The notes below the pieces were generated by a model. That model saw nothing but the letters and a program-made list of their open reading frames with translations, was not told the DNA's origin and did not search any database. Made by a program: the position numbers and the translations under genes. DNA of 64,000 nt from Taxawa tesnikishii (nom. ined.) (taxonomy: Eukaryota; Ascomycota; Dothideomycetes; Dothideales). The stretch spans positions 124,001 to 188,000 of the forward strand of contig JAPDRO010000012.1 of assembly GCA_030247885.1 (NCBI GenBank), given 5' to 3'. Of the stretch, positions 37,715 to 50,711 are shown one piece after another; within the stretch, counting starts at the first letter, position 1; each line of letters starts with the position of its first letter.

Positions 37715-38166
37715 GCTGCACGTCTTGAAGTCAGCGCGTCTTCCTCCTCTCTCTCGTACTCTACCTACACCCATAGACATGATCGTGGCCGTCCTGATGC
37801 ACGTTTGCGTGTATGTGTTACGTCGTCGGTAGCGACGATGCAGAAGGTATGTTGGTATGTAGAATGTGCAAAGAGCGAAGGTAAGAGTAGAATCAGATTG
37901 CCAGGCAGTCGCGAAACAGCGCTGATGACGCGTGACATGGCATTGCTTGCTACTGCTCTATATTCTTGCTTTACTCTTCCTTCGAGCACTCTGCCAATTT
38001 CATCGACGACGCCGCATCATTACTGTTGCTTCTTCACGGGGAAAAGAGTAGGTTGCGTTGCGGTACTGCTTGCCTGCTGCAGTGTGGTCATGACAAGCTA
38101 GAACACAGAACACATCCATTGATAATACAACGACACCGGAATCGGCTACTACGAGTATAAGAGAGA
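37715..38166. promoter_or_regulatory. Divergent promoter region BET4 / AMA1
   Basis: About 450 bp between two divergent genes. No coding frame supported. Confidence 0.4.
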
Positions 38167-41100
38167 ATGCCATATACACCGCCTGACACCCACCGAAAGC
38201 CAGAAGACGGTCTGCTGATACAGCAACAACCGGTGTGCGACTTGTCAGACCTGAGGATAGGTTTATTCACTCTACGCTCCGGTCTCCTCACTCCACCTCG
38301 TTCGCCAATCGCTTCGTCAAAACAGCGCGACTCAGATGGGACGTTCAAGAGTGAACTCGATTGGGATACCGAGCTCAGCGCCACCGGTCGTCTCCTGTCG
38401 AGAAGATCCAATAGTCGCGAAACGTTTCGTAATCAAGAGTTTCACCAAAACACCAAGAAACAGCATGAGCCGCCTGTCTCTCAGCATCTGTTTACGCCGC
38501 ATGCAAGCCCACAGAAGCCTTCGAAGGCTGGTACACCGAGAAAGAACGATCAGCCGGTCACCGCCAAAGCATGGATTGTTTCAAAATATAATGCAGGCCA
38601 TACAGCGCCCGTCCAAACAAGCGTGCGTTCTCATATTGCCCGCAGACCTAGCTCGTCTTCCCTTTACCAGTCGACAAGACGTTCCAGGCCTTGTGCACGT
38701 CATTTTCCGCCACTGGCTGCGCTTTGGGTAGATGGAACTCATGACCTGGCGGTTTTTGAAGGCAATGCAGCAGATCAGCAGCAGGATGTGCTTGGATCCG
38801 ACCTGGACAACGATGCTTCTGTCTTGAATGTAGACTGTCCTACTGAAGAAAGCCCAGCGGCCACATCGGAGTCAGCAGCAAGTCATGTCATCTCCAATGC
38901 ACAGGAACAAACGAACGAGGTTGATCTTACACTCCCAGAGCATCACGCTTTATCCTCGCCGCTCGAAAGTCCTTTCGATGATCCTACGCCTACTCCCCTC
39001 ACCAGGGCGAGTCCTGTGAAAGATGCCTTTCCATTCCCAAGAAAAGACGGCCTTGGCCTCACCCCTTGACCCTCCGCCGGTTTCCAAGCGTGATGCGGGC
39101 CCAGGACAGGGTACGTTCTAGTTCTGGCTCGCCCCGAGCTGCACGACACGGAATCCAGATACCCGACCGATTCGTTGCTTGTAGGAACTTGCGAGCATCA
39201 TCAAGGGGAGCATTCATTTTAGCAAAACCGGCAGACAGCCTGCCGGACCTGGAGAAAAGGGAGCGACGACAGGCGCTGCATATAAATCCGTTCAACCCTG
39301 ACGCCAGACAGCGAGCGAGGTTGATGCAAAGAGGAGGTTCTGCCCGTGAAACTCATACTTCCCGACCTCCGATGAGCCCAACACGCATCCAACCATTGCG
39401 CCACGATGCTGAAAGGAATCGTGCTGTCAGTCAGGGAGCTGTGTGGACAGCCGGTGGTACAGCAGCGGCGGTCCCTGATGGAGTTCGTAGCATCCCCGAC
39501 GGACGTGGTGGTAGAGTCGTTAGCGGCACTAATGCACCCATGTACACCACCGCATTCTTCGAACACAATGAGCCATCTCATGGCCAAGAGGCGTATGAGC
39601 GACGGTTGGCGCTTGCATTTGAGATTGACCAGGCGAGCAGGGTGCTGGCGTCATCGGCTCCGGACTCTCCTGCTTCGTCTACAACAAGTTCGAGTCCCGG
39701 CACTCCAGGCAAGATCACGAGAGTGGCTGGCCCCGTGTCTTAGAAAGACAATGAATGGACTAAGGAGAGTTCTGGATCGCGTTCGTGTCGACAAAATCCT
39801 TCATCATGAGTCCAATAAGCTAACGCAACGAAGCACAGAAAAAGCATCCACAACCGCGGAAGGTGGTTCCTGTCATACCCTTCAGATAAGTTTGTCCGGG
39901 CAGACTGGCACTCTAGCTTGCTGACAGTTCGTACAGTGCTAGATGCTCCTCTCATGCGTAACGATTACTATTGCTCGCTGCTCGCATACTCGCACACCGC
40001 AAAGTGCATGGCGGTAGGCCTTAGGAATCAAGTCTACCTCTGGTCCGAAACACGTGGAGTCGATACGCCCGGAAGTCTCGTTTCTCCGTACTCAGGCCAT
40101 GTCACTTCTCTCTCATTCTCCTCGACCGAAGGCGGGAGCGCCATCCTCGCTATTGGACGAGCAGACGGACGTGTTACGCTCTGGAGTCCCTTCGATCGTG
40201 ACCCGCGCTTCGACACCGAACAACCAGCATCAGTCTCCTGCGTCGTCTTTTCCCCCGAACTCGCAAGCGACCCTCCATCCGCGACGCCAACTTCACCGCC
40301 AACACGGAGGAGTTACTCATCGGTGACGAAGCCGGTCATGTATACTTCTACTCAATCGAATGGCCCGACCAGCTAACTTGCGATCTGTTCGACTGGCACG
40401 GCTCGATGACGCTTCTAGCACGCATCACAATCCACACACAGCAGGTCTGCGGGCTCGCCTGGTGCCCTAACGGCGACTTTTTCGCCTCCGGCGGCAACGA
40501 CAATGCCCTCTATCTCTTCGAGACGCGCAATATCCTCACGCCCACCTCCACCGCCACCAGCATCGGACCAACCGTGCGCGTACGAGCCGGCCGCTCTACC
40601 GCCCTCCACGGCCAAGGTACCGTCCTCTCCATCCACCCCGGCCGCGAGAAACACCGCTGGCAGCTTAACGCCGCCGTCAAAGCGATCGCCTTCTGCCCGT
40701 GGCAACCCTCCCTGCTAGCCGCCGGCGGCGGCTCCAACGACCGCTGTATACACTTCTACCACACACTCTCGGGCGCGACGCTCGCGACCATCGACTGCGC
40801 GGCGCAAGTCACCAGCTTGACCTGGAGCACGACACGCCGCGAGATCGCGGCCACGTTCGGCTTCGCGCAGCCGGATCATCCGTACCGCGTCGCTGTGTTC
40901 AGCTGGCCGAGGTGCGAGCAGCTGGTTGCGATCCCCTGGTGGGGCGAGGAGAGGGCGCTGTGGGCGGTTGCGTATCCCGGGGTCCGAATACGGGGATTGA
41001 CAGGGACAGAGAGGGGAAGCCGTGGTATGGACGCAGGACGAGGGAGGAGGGGTGCTTGGTCATCGCTACGAGTGACATGAGTATTAAATTTCATGAGGTG

Positions 41101-41225
41101 TGGAGTGAGACCGGTGGCGAAGGGAGGGGATGGTCGGGGTGGGCGTGATGGGGAGTTTGGGCGGGAGTGATGTTTTGGAGGCGTTGCATGGGGTGGAGAA
41201 GGAGGGGAGGGAGGTTATACGGTAG
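38167..41225 (+). CDS. AMA1-type (Cdc20/Fizzy family) APC/C activator, WD40 protein
   Basis: A third Cdc20-family activator of the anaphase-promoting complex, related to meiosis-specific Ama1. The N-terminal 300 residues are disordered. A C-box-like IPDRFVACR follows (about 39150-39175), then GAFILAKPADSLPDLEKRE, the KDNEWTKES segment and the WD40 propeller from VLDAPLMRNDYYCSLLAYS to the C terminus (VYLWSE, GDEAGHVYFYSIEWPDQ, CGLAWCPNGDFFASGGNDN, HRWQLNAAVKAIAFCPWQ, IATSDMSIKFHEVW). The blocks lie in several frames. Switches at C4 39062-39065, C5 40252-40256, G4 40979-40982 and G4 41126-41129 each fit one missing base; the last gives a natural end at 41225 (LGGSDVLEALHGVEKEG). Probable introns lie near 39760-39838 and 39893-39930; a TAG at 39741-39743 where Trp is expected is unexplained. 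Confidence 0.8.
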
Positions 41226-42053
41226 AGGAGGGGAAGAGGTTGGTCATGCGGATGGTGGACATTTGGCATGCCCTGTGGATGCGGATTGGTTACTTGGCTC
41301 CTGAGATGATTATTCTTACTCACTTTGTTCTTCCAATCGAAGAAACCTGGTACTCGAAGCGCAGAAAACCCAAACAACCCTAAAGTTTGCCCCCAAGTAT
41401 GCACTTAAGTAACATAATCGGTCCTCTTGAAGACTAGCTCGGCTGGTAGCGAACAACAAGACGGTAGGTTTATCGCGGCGTTCGAGATCGTACCTTGAAC
41501 GGATGAGGCTTGTTCTGGTCTCCCGGTTGCACAGCTCCTTCAACGTCCCGCGCCCACGTCTACTAGTTGAGCGTGGAGAGAAGAGTATATGTACATACTA
41601 GGAGCGTGCTAGTGGAGTCGGTCAGTCAATCTGCGTAAGTGGCAGGCTGTCGTAGCAAGAACCGTTGTTTTAGTGATCGGAAATGGAGGAAGGGTAGGGT
41701 AGGTGCTGACATGTCTTCGACAACGGAGCTAGAGAAGGCGGCGAGTATCAGCATGGCAGGGTGTCCGCGGGTGTATTTGATGCTACACAACAGAACAAGG
41801 AGCACTAGTGGAAAAAACAGCAGATAAGACCAAGAAGAATGCACATCACAAAGTCAAAGGTAGGATATCATGAATAGCGGAAAAATTCGACATGTCATTT
41901 AGAGGGCATTTAGCTTCCTGAACATGCCCCATGCAGACTCCGGTAGCCATTCGCTGAGGTAAACCGTCATGCCCATTGTAATGCACACCTGCTTCCCCAG
42001 AGTTGACCAACTTTTGCATCCCCAGACTCCGCCCTTCTTCATTGTGAAATTCT
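41226..42053. other. Convergent 3' flanks, no gene seen
   Basis: About 830 bp between the AMA1 and eS6 stops with no supported frame. Confidence 0.5.
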
Positions 42054-42929
42054 CTACTTCCTCATGGACGAAGCCCTCCTCTTCTTGAGCTCCTGCTGAG
42101 CGGACTTGGCCTCGGAGACACGCTTGTGAAGGATCTGGGCGTACTCGTTCTGTGGTTGTGTTAGTGGCTGGTTTGTTTTCGTCATGTGAATAGTACGTAC
42201 GGCAGCGTCCTTGGAGGCCTCTGCGTGACGGCGCTTGAGTGCGATGCGGTGGCGCTTGCGCTGGAGACGCTGGGGAGTAACCAGACGCTGGATGCGAGGA
42301 GCCTTGGTGTAAGGCTTCTTGCCCTCGGTCTTTGGCTGGACCTCACGGCGGATAACAAACTTGCGGACCTAATACGATGGTTAGACATTTCTAACCTGGA
42401 TTGCGGTAAAGGGCAAATGCCCCCTCAGACTCGATCCAAAAAGGACCGGCGAGGAATGAAGGAGAGCACTCACATCATCCTTCTTGTCGAGACCGAAGAA
42501 GCGGCGGATCTTGGTGGCACGCTTTGGTCCAAGGCGCTTGGGGTGGACGGTGTCGGTCAGGCCCGGAACGTCATCGTCGCCCTGCTTGACGATGGAGAGG
42601 GCAAGGACAGCCAAGTCCATGCCGACGATGCAACCACGGACGGACTTCCTCTTGCGCTCGCCAGTGCGGCGGGGGCGGTAGCAGGAGTGGCCCTCGCTGA
42701 GGAGCAGGCGGACACGAGTTGGGTGCATGACACCCTGCTTCATTGGGAAGCCCTGCTTGTCGTTGCCTCCGGTGATCTTGAAGACGTATCCCTTCCACTC
42801 GTCGCCGACGCTGTCGCCTGGAACCTCCTGGCCCATACGGCGGTCCATGAAGACGCGCAGACGGCGCTCGTCTTCAATCTCGATCAGCTTCTGCGACCCA
42901 TTGGCCGGGTAGGAGATGTTGAGCTTCAT
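42054..42929 (-). CDS. RPS6: 40S ribosomal protein eS6
   Basis: A structural 40S subunit protein and TOR-pathway phosphorylation target. 239 residues in three exons: 42929-42474, 42368-42201 and 42149-42054. Conserved segments: [122 protein letters not shown] and the basic tail ending [10 protein letters not shown] with the C-terminal Ser pair phosphorylated in fungi. All splice phases agree and no frame breaks occur. Head to head with uL3. Confidence 0.97.
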
Positions 42930-44573
<1,644 letters not shown>

Positions 44574-45969
44574 AGTGGTTCGGTTCTCTGGTGATGGTTG
44601 ATGTGGATGCGTTGCTCAGATGGTTGGCCTGGCGTTTCTTACGGATGTAGGCTGAGCGCATAGCTTCGCCAATGAAAAGAAAAATTTTCGAATGTTCACA
44701 CAAAACTTGCCTCTTCGTGCATCGTCAATTGCGTAAGACAAATCTCGTATCATACGTGCAATGGCTTCGATCGTTCGCCCTCTGTACTGATGCTCAGCCC
44801 CATGCTCGCTCAATGAGGCGTCTTGAACGGCGAAGGCCGTGATGTTCCACCACTCCGGGCCTGGATAGATTCCGTCATCAACTTCATTTCCCACTCATCC
44901 GAAGATTGACAGGTAGTATGTTGTTTGACTGATTCGACAAAAGGCACACTACGAAGCGGGTGTGGCGCACAAATCCAATGTATCACTTGTTTCACCTCTC
45001 AACACCCGTCGACAACCATCATCTCACCAGCACAATCAGGGCTCGATGAGTGGGGTTGGGTCGTCGAGAACTGGCGATCATGACGGTGCCTGTCACTTTA
45101 CCGTCCTTGCCGGGCCACAAACTTGAATGGTTGAAGAGGTGAGCCCATCTTCCTGCGTGCCGTATATGCAGCCCGCCGTGCGTCCACGATCTCAACGACT
45201 GGTTATCCGGGCCTCTAAGGCAACCAGAGATGTCTCTTTAGATGAGTAGCGTTGGTCATAACGATAAGCTACTATGGCGGGTCGAAGTCGTTCCTGCGCA
45301 AGGGTTGAACTACTTGTTCTCCTAGGTTGACAGCTTTTACGGACCGTCCCTCCTATAGAGCGTAGATGAATATAGGGGACATGCAGTAGCACCTTGTCGA
45401 CTTAGCGGACCATGAGAGCGCAAGTCACCATCATCTGGAACGGGCCCTTCGGTTGCTGCATAGCATCGCGCCGACCGCAAATGACCAGCAGCTTCGTGGC
45501 CTGCCTCCCGCTCCTCAAGACTCCGTACAGGGTCGCGACTCTACCGCTATATCGCTTCTGTGCCATGTTACACGACTAGCCTCGCGGATCACTGAGGCGT
45601 TTTTCGGAGACGGATCCGTGGCTGGCTTTGGGTTATATGATGATACCAGACCGAATCATGAGAGTCAGGCCTCGATTCGGTGCAACAACACGTGAACATC
45701 GCCGTCTCGAAACACCTTTGACATGTTGTGGAGCAGTTGGATGTTGAAGGCTCAAGAAGAAGGTTCTGCCCTGCATGTTCTGGACGGTCGGTTCGGGAAG
45801 GAGGGAAGGACGAAGGACCCCGCAAAATGACATGTGAAGGAAGCATCCATCCCGTCAAAGCAGGGTAGGCCGCGAGGAATACCTTCCTATTCTCATCCAT
45901 AGCCATGTCAACCTAGTTGATACCCTGTTACATTGATATCTTCTTACTTTTATATCCTATATCGCAAAC
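44574..45969. other. Intergenic upstream of sphingosine-phosphate lyase
   Basis: 1.4 kb. A 92-residue minus-strand frame (44616-44894) with no recognisable domain is the only candidate, and I do not support it. The remainder has no features. Confidence 0.45.
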
Positions 45970-47801
45970 ATGTCGCTGTCCAACCCAAGGATAACATCTC
46001 TCACGGCGAAGCTGCCAGTGGGCGTACGCAGCAGCCTCGACGTCCGCTCTCCAGCCGCCCGCCGACGACTCGCAAGGAACAGCGTAGACCTGCAAGTGCC
46101 GTTCTCTCCTTCCTCTTGTCCTTCAACTAACACCTCACAGCCTCCGGAATCTGCTTCTTATCTTGTTCCTCTTCCGCTATTCCCGCCTAGTCCTCTTTTA
46201 CCTTTACGGCTACGGACCCGCTGGAACCGCTTCTCTGGTCTGGAAAGCCTTGAAACGGAATGTCTACCGCCTATTCCTGCGACTTCCAGGCGTGCGCACG
46301 AAAGTCGCAGCCGAGATAGAGCATGCTGTCAACGGTATCGAGAAGAAGCTCGTCCCGACGGGACCGGGGACTACGCATTACACGGCACTGCCTACGAAGG
46401 GGATGACGGCCGAGCAGGTACGCGCGGAGTTGGAGAAGCTGGGCGAGATGAAGCACACAAGGTGGGAAGACGGACGGGTTTCCGGTGCGGTGTATCATGG
46501 TGGGAAGGAGCTTTGTGACCTGCAGACGGAGGCGTTCGGAAAGTTCGGCGTTGCCAATCCATTGCACCCGGACGTGTTCCCTGCGGTCAGGAAGATGGAG
46601 GCGGAGATCGTGGCCATGGTACTCGGCATGTTCAATGCGCCTGAAGGAGCGGCTGGCGTTACGACGAGTGGAGGGACGGAGAGTATCATCATGGCCGTGT
46701 TGAGTGCTAGGGAGAAAGCGAGGGCGGAACGAGGAGTTAGAGAGCCTGAGATGTACGCATCCCTGCCCTTCGGTGCATACATGTCACCATACTGACGTTC
46801 CCTTCAGGATTCTCCCCGAGACCGCACATACAGCTTTCCGTAAGGCAGCCTCCTACTTCAAGATCCGCGTCCACCTAGTCCCGTGCCCGGCGCCCAGCTA
46901 CAAAGTCTCGATCCCACACGTTACACGTCTGATCAACAGCAGCACAATCCTCCTGGTTGGCTCCGCCCCCAACTTCCCTCACGGCATGATCGACGACATC
47001 ACCTCGCTCTCCCGGCTCGCAATGCGCCACTCCGTCCCGCTGCACGTCGACTGCTGCCTCGGCAGCTTTCTAGTCCCCTTCCTTGAGCGTGCAGGCTATG
47101 AATCCGAGCCCTTCGACTTTCGTCTCAAGGGCGTGACGTCCATTTCCTGCGATACGCACAAGTACGGCTTCGCGCCCAAGGGAAACAGCACCGTGCTTTA
47201 TCGCACCAAGGAGCTGAGACGGCACCAGTACTTCATCGACGCCAACTGGAGCGGCGGCGTGTATGCCAGCCCGTCCATTGCTGGATCCAGGCCCGGCGCT
47301 CTGATCGCGGGATGCTGGGCCAGCATGATGAGCGTCGGCGAGGACGGGTACATCGATACCTGCCACAAGATCGTAGGGGCCGCAAAGCGATTAGCCGAGG
47401 GCATACGATCCCACGAGCCGCTTCGCAGAGATCTGAAGATCTTGGGTAAGCCATTGGTCAGTGTGGTGGCTTTCGCCAGCGATACCATGGACATCTACGA
47501 CATCGCAGACGGCATGAGTGCTAGAGGCTGGCATCTGAATGTTCTGCAGAATCCGCCTGCTATTCATGTCGCTGTTACGCTGCCGATTGTCGCGGCGGTG
47601 GATGAGTTGTTGAGGGATCTGGAGGCTGTGATCGAGGAGGAGAGGGAGAAAGAACGCAGGAGGGTGGTTGAGGGGAAGGGGAAGAAGGGCGCCAAGAAGG
47701 GTGATGCTGCGGCGTTGTACGGCGTCGCCGGCAGTCTGCCGGATAAGACTGTGGTCAACGAGCTCGCGGCTGGGTTCTTGGATTGCTTATACAAGGCCTG
47801 A
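45970..47801 (+). CDS. DPL1: Sphingosine-1-phosphate (long-chain base phosphate) lyase
   Basis: A PLP-dependent ER enzyme splitting sphingoid base phosphates into a fatty aldehyde and phosphoethanolamine, the exit step of sphingolipid catabolism. Exon 2 (46141-46752) has an N-terminal membrane segment (LLLILFLFRYSRLVLFYLYG), PGVRTKVAAEIEHAV, SGAVYHGGKELCDLQTEAFG and TTSGGTESIIMAVLSAREKA. Exon 3 (46808-47801) has ETAHTAFRKAASYFKIRVHL, HVDCCLGSFLVPFLERAGY, the PLP-Lys in SISCDTHKYGFAPKG and YFIDANWSGGVYASPSIAGS. The join reads REPEM/ILPETAHTAF. Exon 1 (from the ATG at 45970, ending at 46095) is out of phase with exon 2 by my count, so the first residues are uncertain. Confidence 0.9.
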
Positions 47802-48064
47802 GAGGACCGAAGGCACGTTTAAGAGGGTTATTGGAGCACAGATTGGCCAGGATTCTTTTCTTGATAGCGTTCCGAGCAGAGCGTTCCAATGCATAGCACA
47901 TCAACATGTTCTTTCACAAATCTTCCGGTTCGACAAAGGTGATTTCATTGTCTTGAAGAGTCGGGCATTCGGGTGCTGAAGACTTGAGGGTTGATTTTGC
48001 CTTCCTAATGATACATCCGAGATCCTCAATGTACATTCGCGGCTGCCTGCCTCAAAACCCTCGT

Positions 48065-48622
48065 CTACTGTTCCAGATTCACCGGGAAGGTGCCAGACTC
48101 TGCGACCTCGTTTAGCCCAGACATCTTCAGATTCGGTTCGATCGTACGTACCGCGCTGGTCATCCCATCTCTCGGCCCAGGAGCTAGGGCAAAGAGACCT
48201 ATAAGCCAGGAAGAACTAAAGTGTATCCCGTCAACATCCCAGTCTACACAACTGTTCGTGTGGCACAAGGGAGGGCGTACCTGACGGCATGGCTTGAAGT
48301 CCTCGCCCTTGGCAAGAATGCACTTGTGGTAGTCAACGTAGTTCTGCCAGCAGTGCTTGGTCTGGTTCTGGTTCGGAAAGCGGGCGTCGAAGCCTGTGCA
48401 GAGCGTTAGAAGCTGTATGCGCTAATTCCCTTCGTTCCGTGTATCTTTTGCGGCTTCATGCGCGACCCAAGGGAGACAAGGGGCGGAGGGAGTGCATACC
48501 AGCTGCGCGAAGAGTAGTGTTAGCGTCATGTATACAGTGGCTATGGGAGCGGACTTCTGGGTTCATTGCGCACCTGTCACGAACTTGAAGGGCATGGTAA
48601 CGCGCTCCTCGTCGTCTGCCAT
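48065..48622 (-). CDS. COX12: Cytochrome c oxidase subunit 6b (Cox12), with a 3-nt exon
   Basis: Intermembrane-space subunit of complex IV with a CHCH-type fold. 87 residues in five exons: 48622-48574 (MADDEERVTMPFKFVT), 48502-48500 (the three bases CTG), 48393-48281, 48215-48152 and 48099-48065. Conserved blocks: FDARFPNQNQTKHCWQNYVD, YHKCILAKGEDFKPCRQF, SLCPSSWAERWDDQRE and GTFPVNLEQ; the four CHCH cysteines are present. Exon 1 ends ACA-G and exon 3 starts GC-TTC; only the CTG microexon yields the conserved V-T-A-G-F-D-A-R. Both flanking introns (71 and 106 bp) have CTAAC branch sites and GT/AG ends. Divergent from the MLRQ-type gene. Confidence 0.92.
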
Positions 48623-48894
48623 TGTTGCGGTATTGTATGCGAAAGGATTTCGGTGTTTGTGGTTGTGTACTGGCGGGTGTCTGTCGAGCAGGAGCTTGGT
48701 TGAAGCAATGAATGAGGTCTTGAGCATCACCAGACATCGGTTCTGCGCTTAAGCTCGGATACTTTCCCGCCATCCGATTGGCCGGTCCTTGAACAAACGT
48801 CAGGTACACCACGATCAAGTTCACAGCTCCCCTTCGCAGCTCAAGGTACCTACAACCAGAACAACTCTCCATTCTTCAGATTGGTATAGCCACC
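48623..48894. promoter_or_regulatory. Bidirectional promoter COX12 / MLRQ-type gene
   Basis: 272 bp separate the divergent ATGs of two small respiratory-chain genes. A shared regulatory region is inferred from spacing only. Confidence 0.55.
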
Positions 48895-49477
48895 ATGCTG
48901 TCCTCCAAGATGTTCCAGCCCGCTGTGCGGTCGCTCCGCATGCGCCCGACTCAGCTGCTCCAGCAGTCCCGCGGTTTCAAGACCACTCCACGCACCATGA
49001 GGCCAATGCCGGTACGTAGAGGGACGCCATACTGCCATTGGCTGTGCTAACTCATGTTACAGAAGGAGGAGCACAGCGGTAAGCTCTTCGAAGCCAGCGA
49101 AGACCGGTAAAGGACCCAGGAGTACTCATTCTGTACAGCCCACACCATCTCCCAGCGCATTCGCACCCTCAAGAAGATCCCACCTGAGTTGATTCCTCTC
49201 GGTACGTTACAGAACACTCCTTCTGCCCATGGAAAGATGCATCTACTAACACATGAATTTAGGTGTCGTTCTTGGGTAAGAACAATACTACCCGCGCGCA
49301 GCCTAACAACCGGCCCAGTCACCCAAATCAAAGCTGACTCTTTATTACAGCGTTGCCATTGGCGCCGCAGTCTACTCTCTGATCAGGAAGTTCTACACAG
49401 ACGGCACCCTCCGCCTCTACAGATCGAGGGGCCACAACCAGGCCGCCTCGCCCGCCGACACCAAGCCAGGCCACTGA
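48895..49477 (+). CDS. MLRQ/NDUFA4-like (B12D family) mitochondrial protein
   Basis: A small inner-membrane protein of the MLRQ/B12D family, once assigned to complex I and, for mammalian NDUFA4, now to complex IV. 111 residues in five exons: 48895-49011, 49063-49078 (16 nt), 49139-49201, 49263-49275 (13 nt) and 49351-49477. Exon 1 is a mitochondrial targeting peptide rich in Arg (FQPAVRSLRMRPTQ, QQSRGFKTTPR). The mature part reads EEHSAHTISQRIRTLKKIPP, ELIPLGVVLGVAIGAAVYSL (the membrane segment) and TDGTLRLYRSRG. All introns have GT/AG ends, and branch sites of CTAAC type precede exons 2 and 4. All phases agree with the conserved protein. Confidence 0.85.
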
Positions 49478-50195
49478 GGTTGGGAAGAGTGCAGAGTGTG
49501 ACATGGCGGGACGGAGGAAAGGAGGAAAGCCGATTGTACATTCAGCAGCGGAGGGCGATGACAGCATCTGGTTGCGAGACGAGAGTTCACTGCAATATGC
49601 AAGGATGTAGCATCAGTATCCGTCATTTTCCTTGGGCTCGACATCAGCACTTCTGCGCCCGCCTCTCAGGATCTCTCGCTTTAGCGGCCTCGCAAACGTT
49701 GTGGCCATCCTCGCGACCTTTCTTCAGCTCGCGATTTGTCACTGAACCCGCCTCCCATGACATCTGTGATTTGGAATAGCCTCGTATGCTAGCAACCTGT
49801 GACTTCTTGGGAGCAGGCGTAAAGGCTCCAATAGAGGGCCGCGCTGCTTGTTGGCCTAAGAGAGTTGGCTCTCTTCTACCACAATTGTGTAGCCCGCGAA
49901 GATCGGCAGCTCTGTGTGACGGCCTTCCACGCGCTATCTCCCCATTCGGCTGCTATCCTGGCTGCAGAGGCCTCTTCGCTGCCGCATCGGCTCGGCTCTC
50001 ACCAGCCATTTCTCCCCGTAATTGCTTCTCCCAAACATCGACCTTCTGCAGTGGCTTGCGTGTCGTCTGCAACTGGCTGCAGCCTTCCGAGACGCTCTTG
50101 AGATAAGCAAGATTGCATGCCCTTCCGATGGTTTCCCACACCCAAACGCCACGCTAAATGGTGCACAAGTACATGTAACCAAACCTCGGGCCAGA
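49478..50195. other. Convergent 3' flanks, no gene seen
   Basis: Lies between the MLRQ-type and RRM gene stops. No domain-bearing frame. Confidence 0.5.
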
Positions 50196-50711
50196 TCACG
50201 CCAGTTTTGGTCCAGCAACGTCCAACTGCTCGAGGCCTTGCATAGGATCCATAGGCCCCTCGTCCTCCGGCGCGTCTCCCTCAGCACCACGTCTGTCCTC
50301 CTCACTGACCGCGTACTTGGCAAGATACCCCTCCTGTCAACGCTGTCAGCGTCATACGTCTATATGAAAAATGGAGAAAAGTCGCGCTCACCTGCTCCCA
50401 AATCGCAGTCTTACTCCCCAAGCCCTCGCCCTCAGCCTTGCGCTCCTTGGCAATGTTGACCTTGAGCACTCGGCCAAAAGCTCGCTCTGGTCCATGTTGT
50501 CAATGGCTTCCTTTGCGTCTGCTGCGTGCTCGAACTCGACGTATCCGAAGCCCCGGTGCGGCTCGGTGCTCGAGGGCAATTCCGGTGGTGGTATCGAGAC
50601 GTCGATTATTTCGCCGAACGGGATGAATGCATCGTGTAGGACATGGGTGGTGACTTGCGACGCAAGGCCGCCGACGTAGAGGGTCGCTTTGGCTCTTGAC
50701 GCGTCCGACAT
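50196..50711 (-). CDS. RRM protein similar to the RNA-binding domain of cyclophilin E (PPIE)
   Basis: A 152-residue nuclear RNA-binding protein with one RRM. Exons 50711-50392 and 50333-50196 (intron 58 bp). RNP2 is ATLYVGGLA and RNP1 is RGFGYVEFE; the sequence around HDAFIPFGEIIDVSIPPPE and ADAKEAIDNMDQSELFGR closely follows the PPIE/Cyp33 RRM, but the cyclophilin domain is absent. The frame breaks at the A4 run 50476-50479; one extra base gives ELFGRVLKVNIAKERKA, then GSKTAIWEQ, in phase with exon 2 (EGYLAKYAVSEED). Probably a spliceosome-associated factor, by family only. Divergent from SEC31. Confidence 0.85.
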
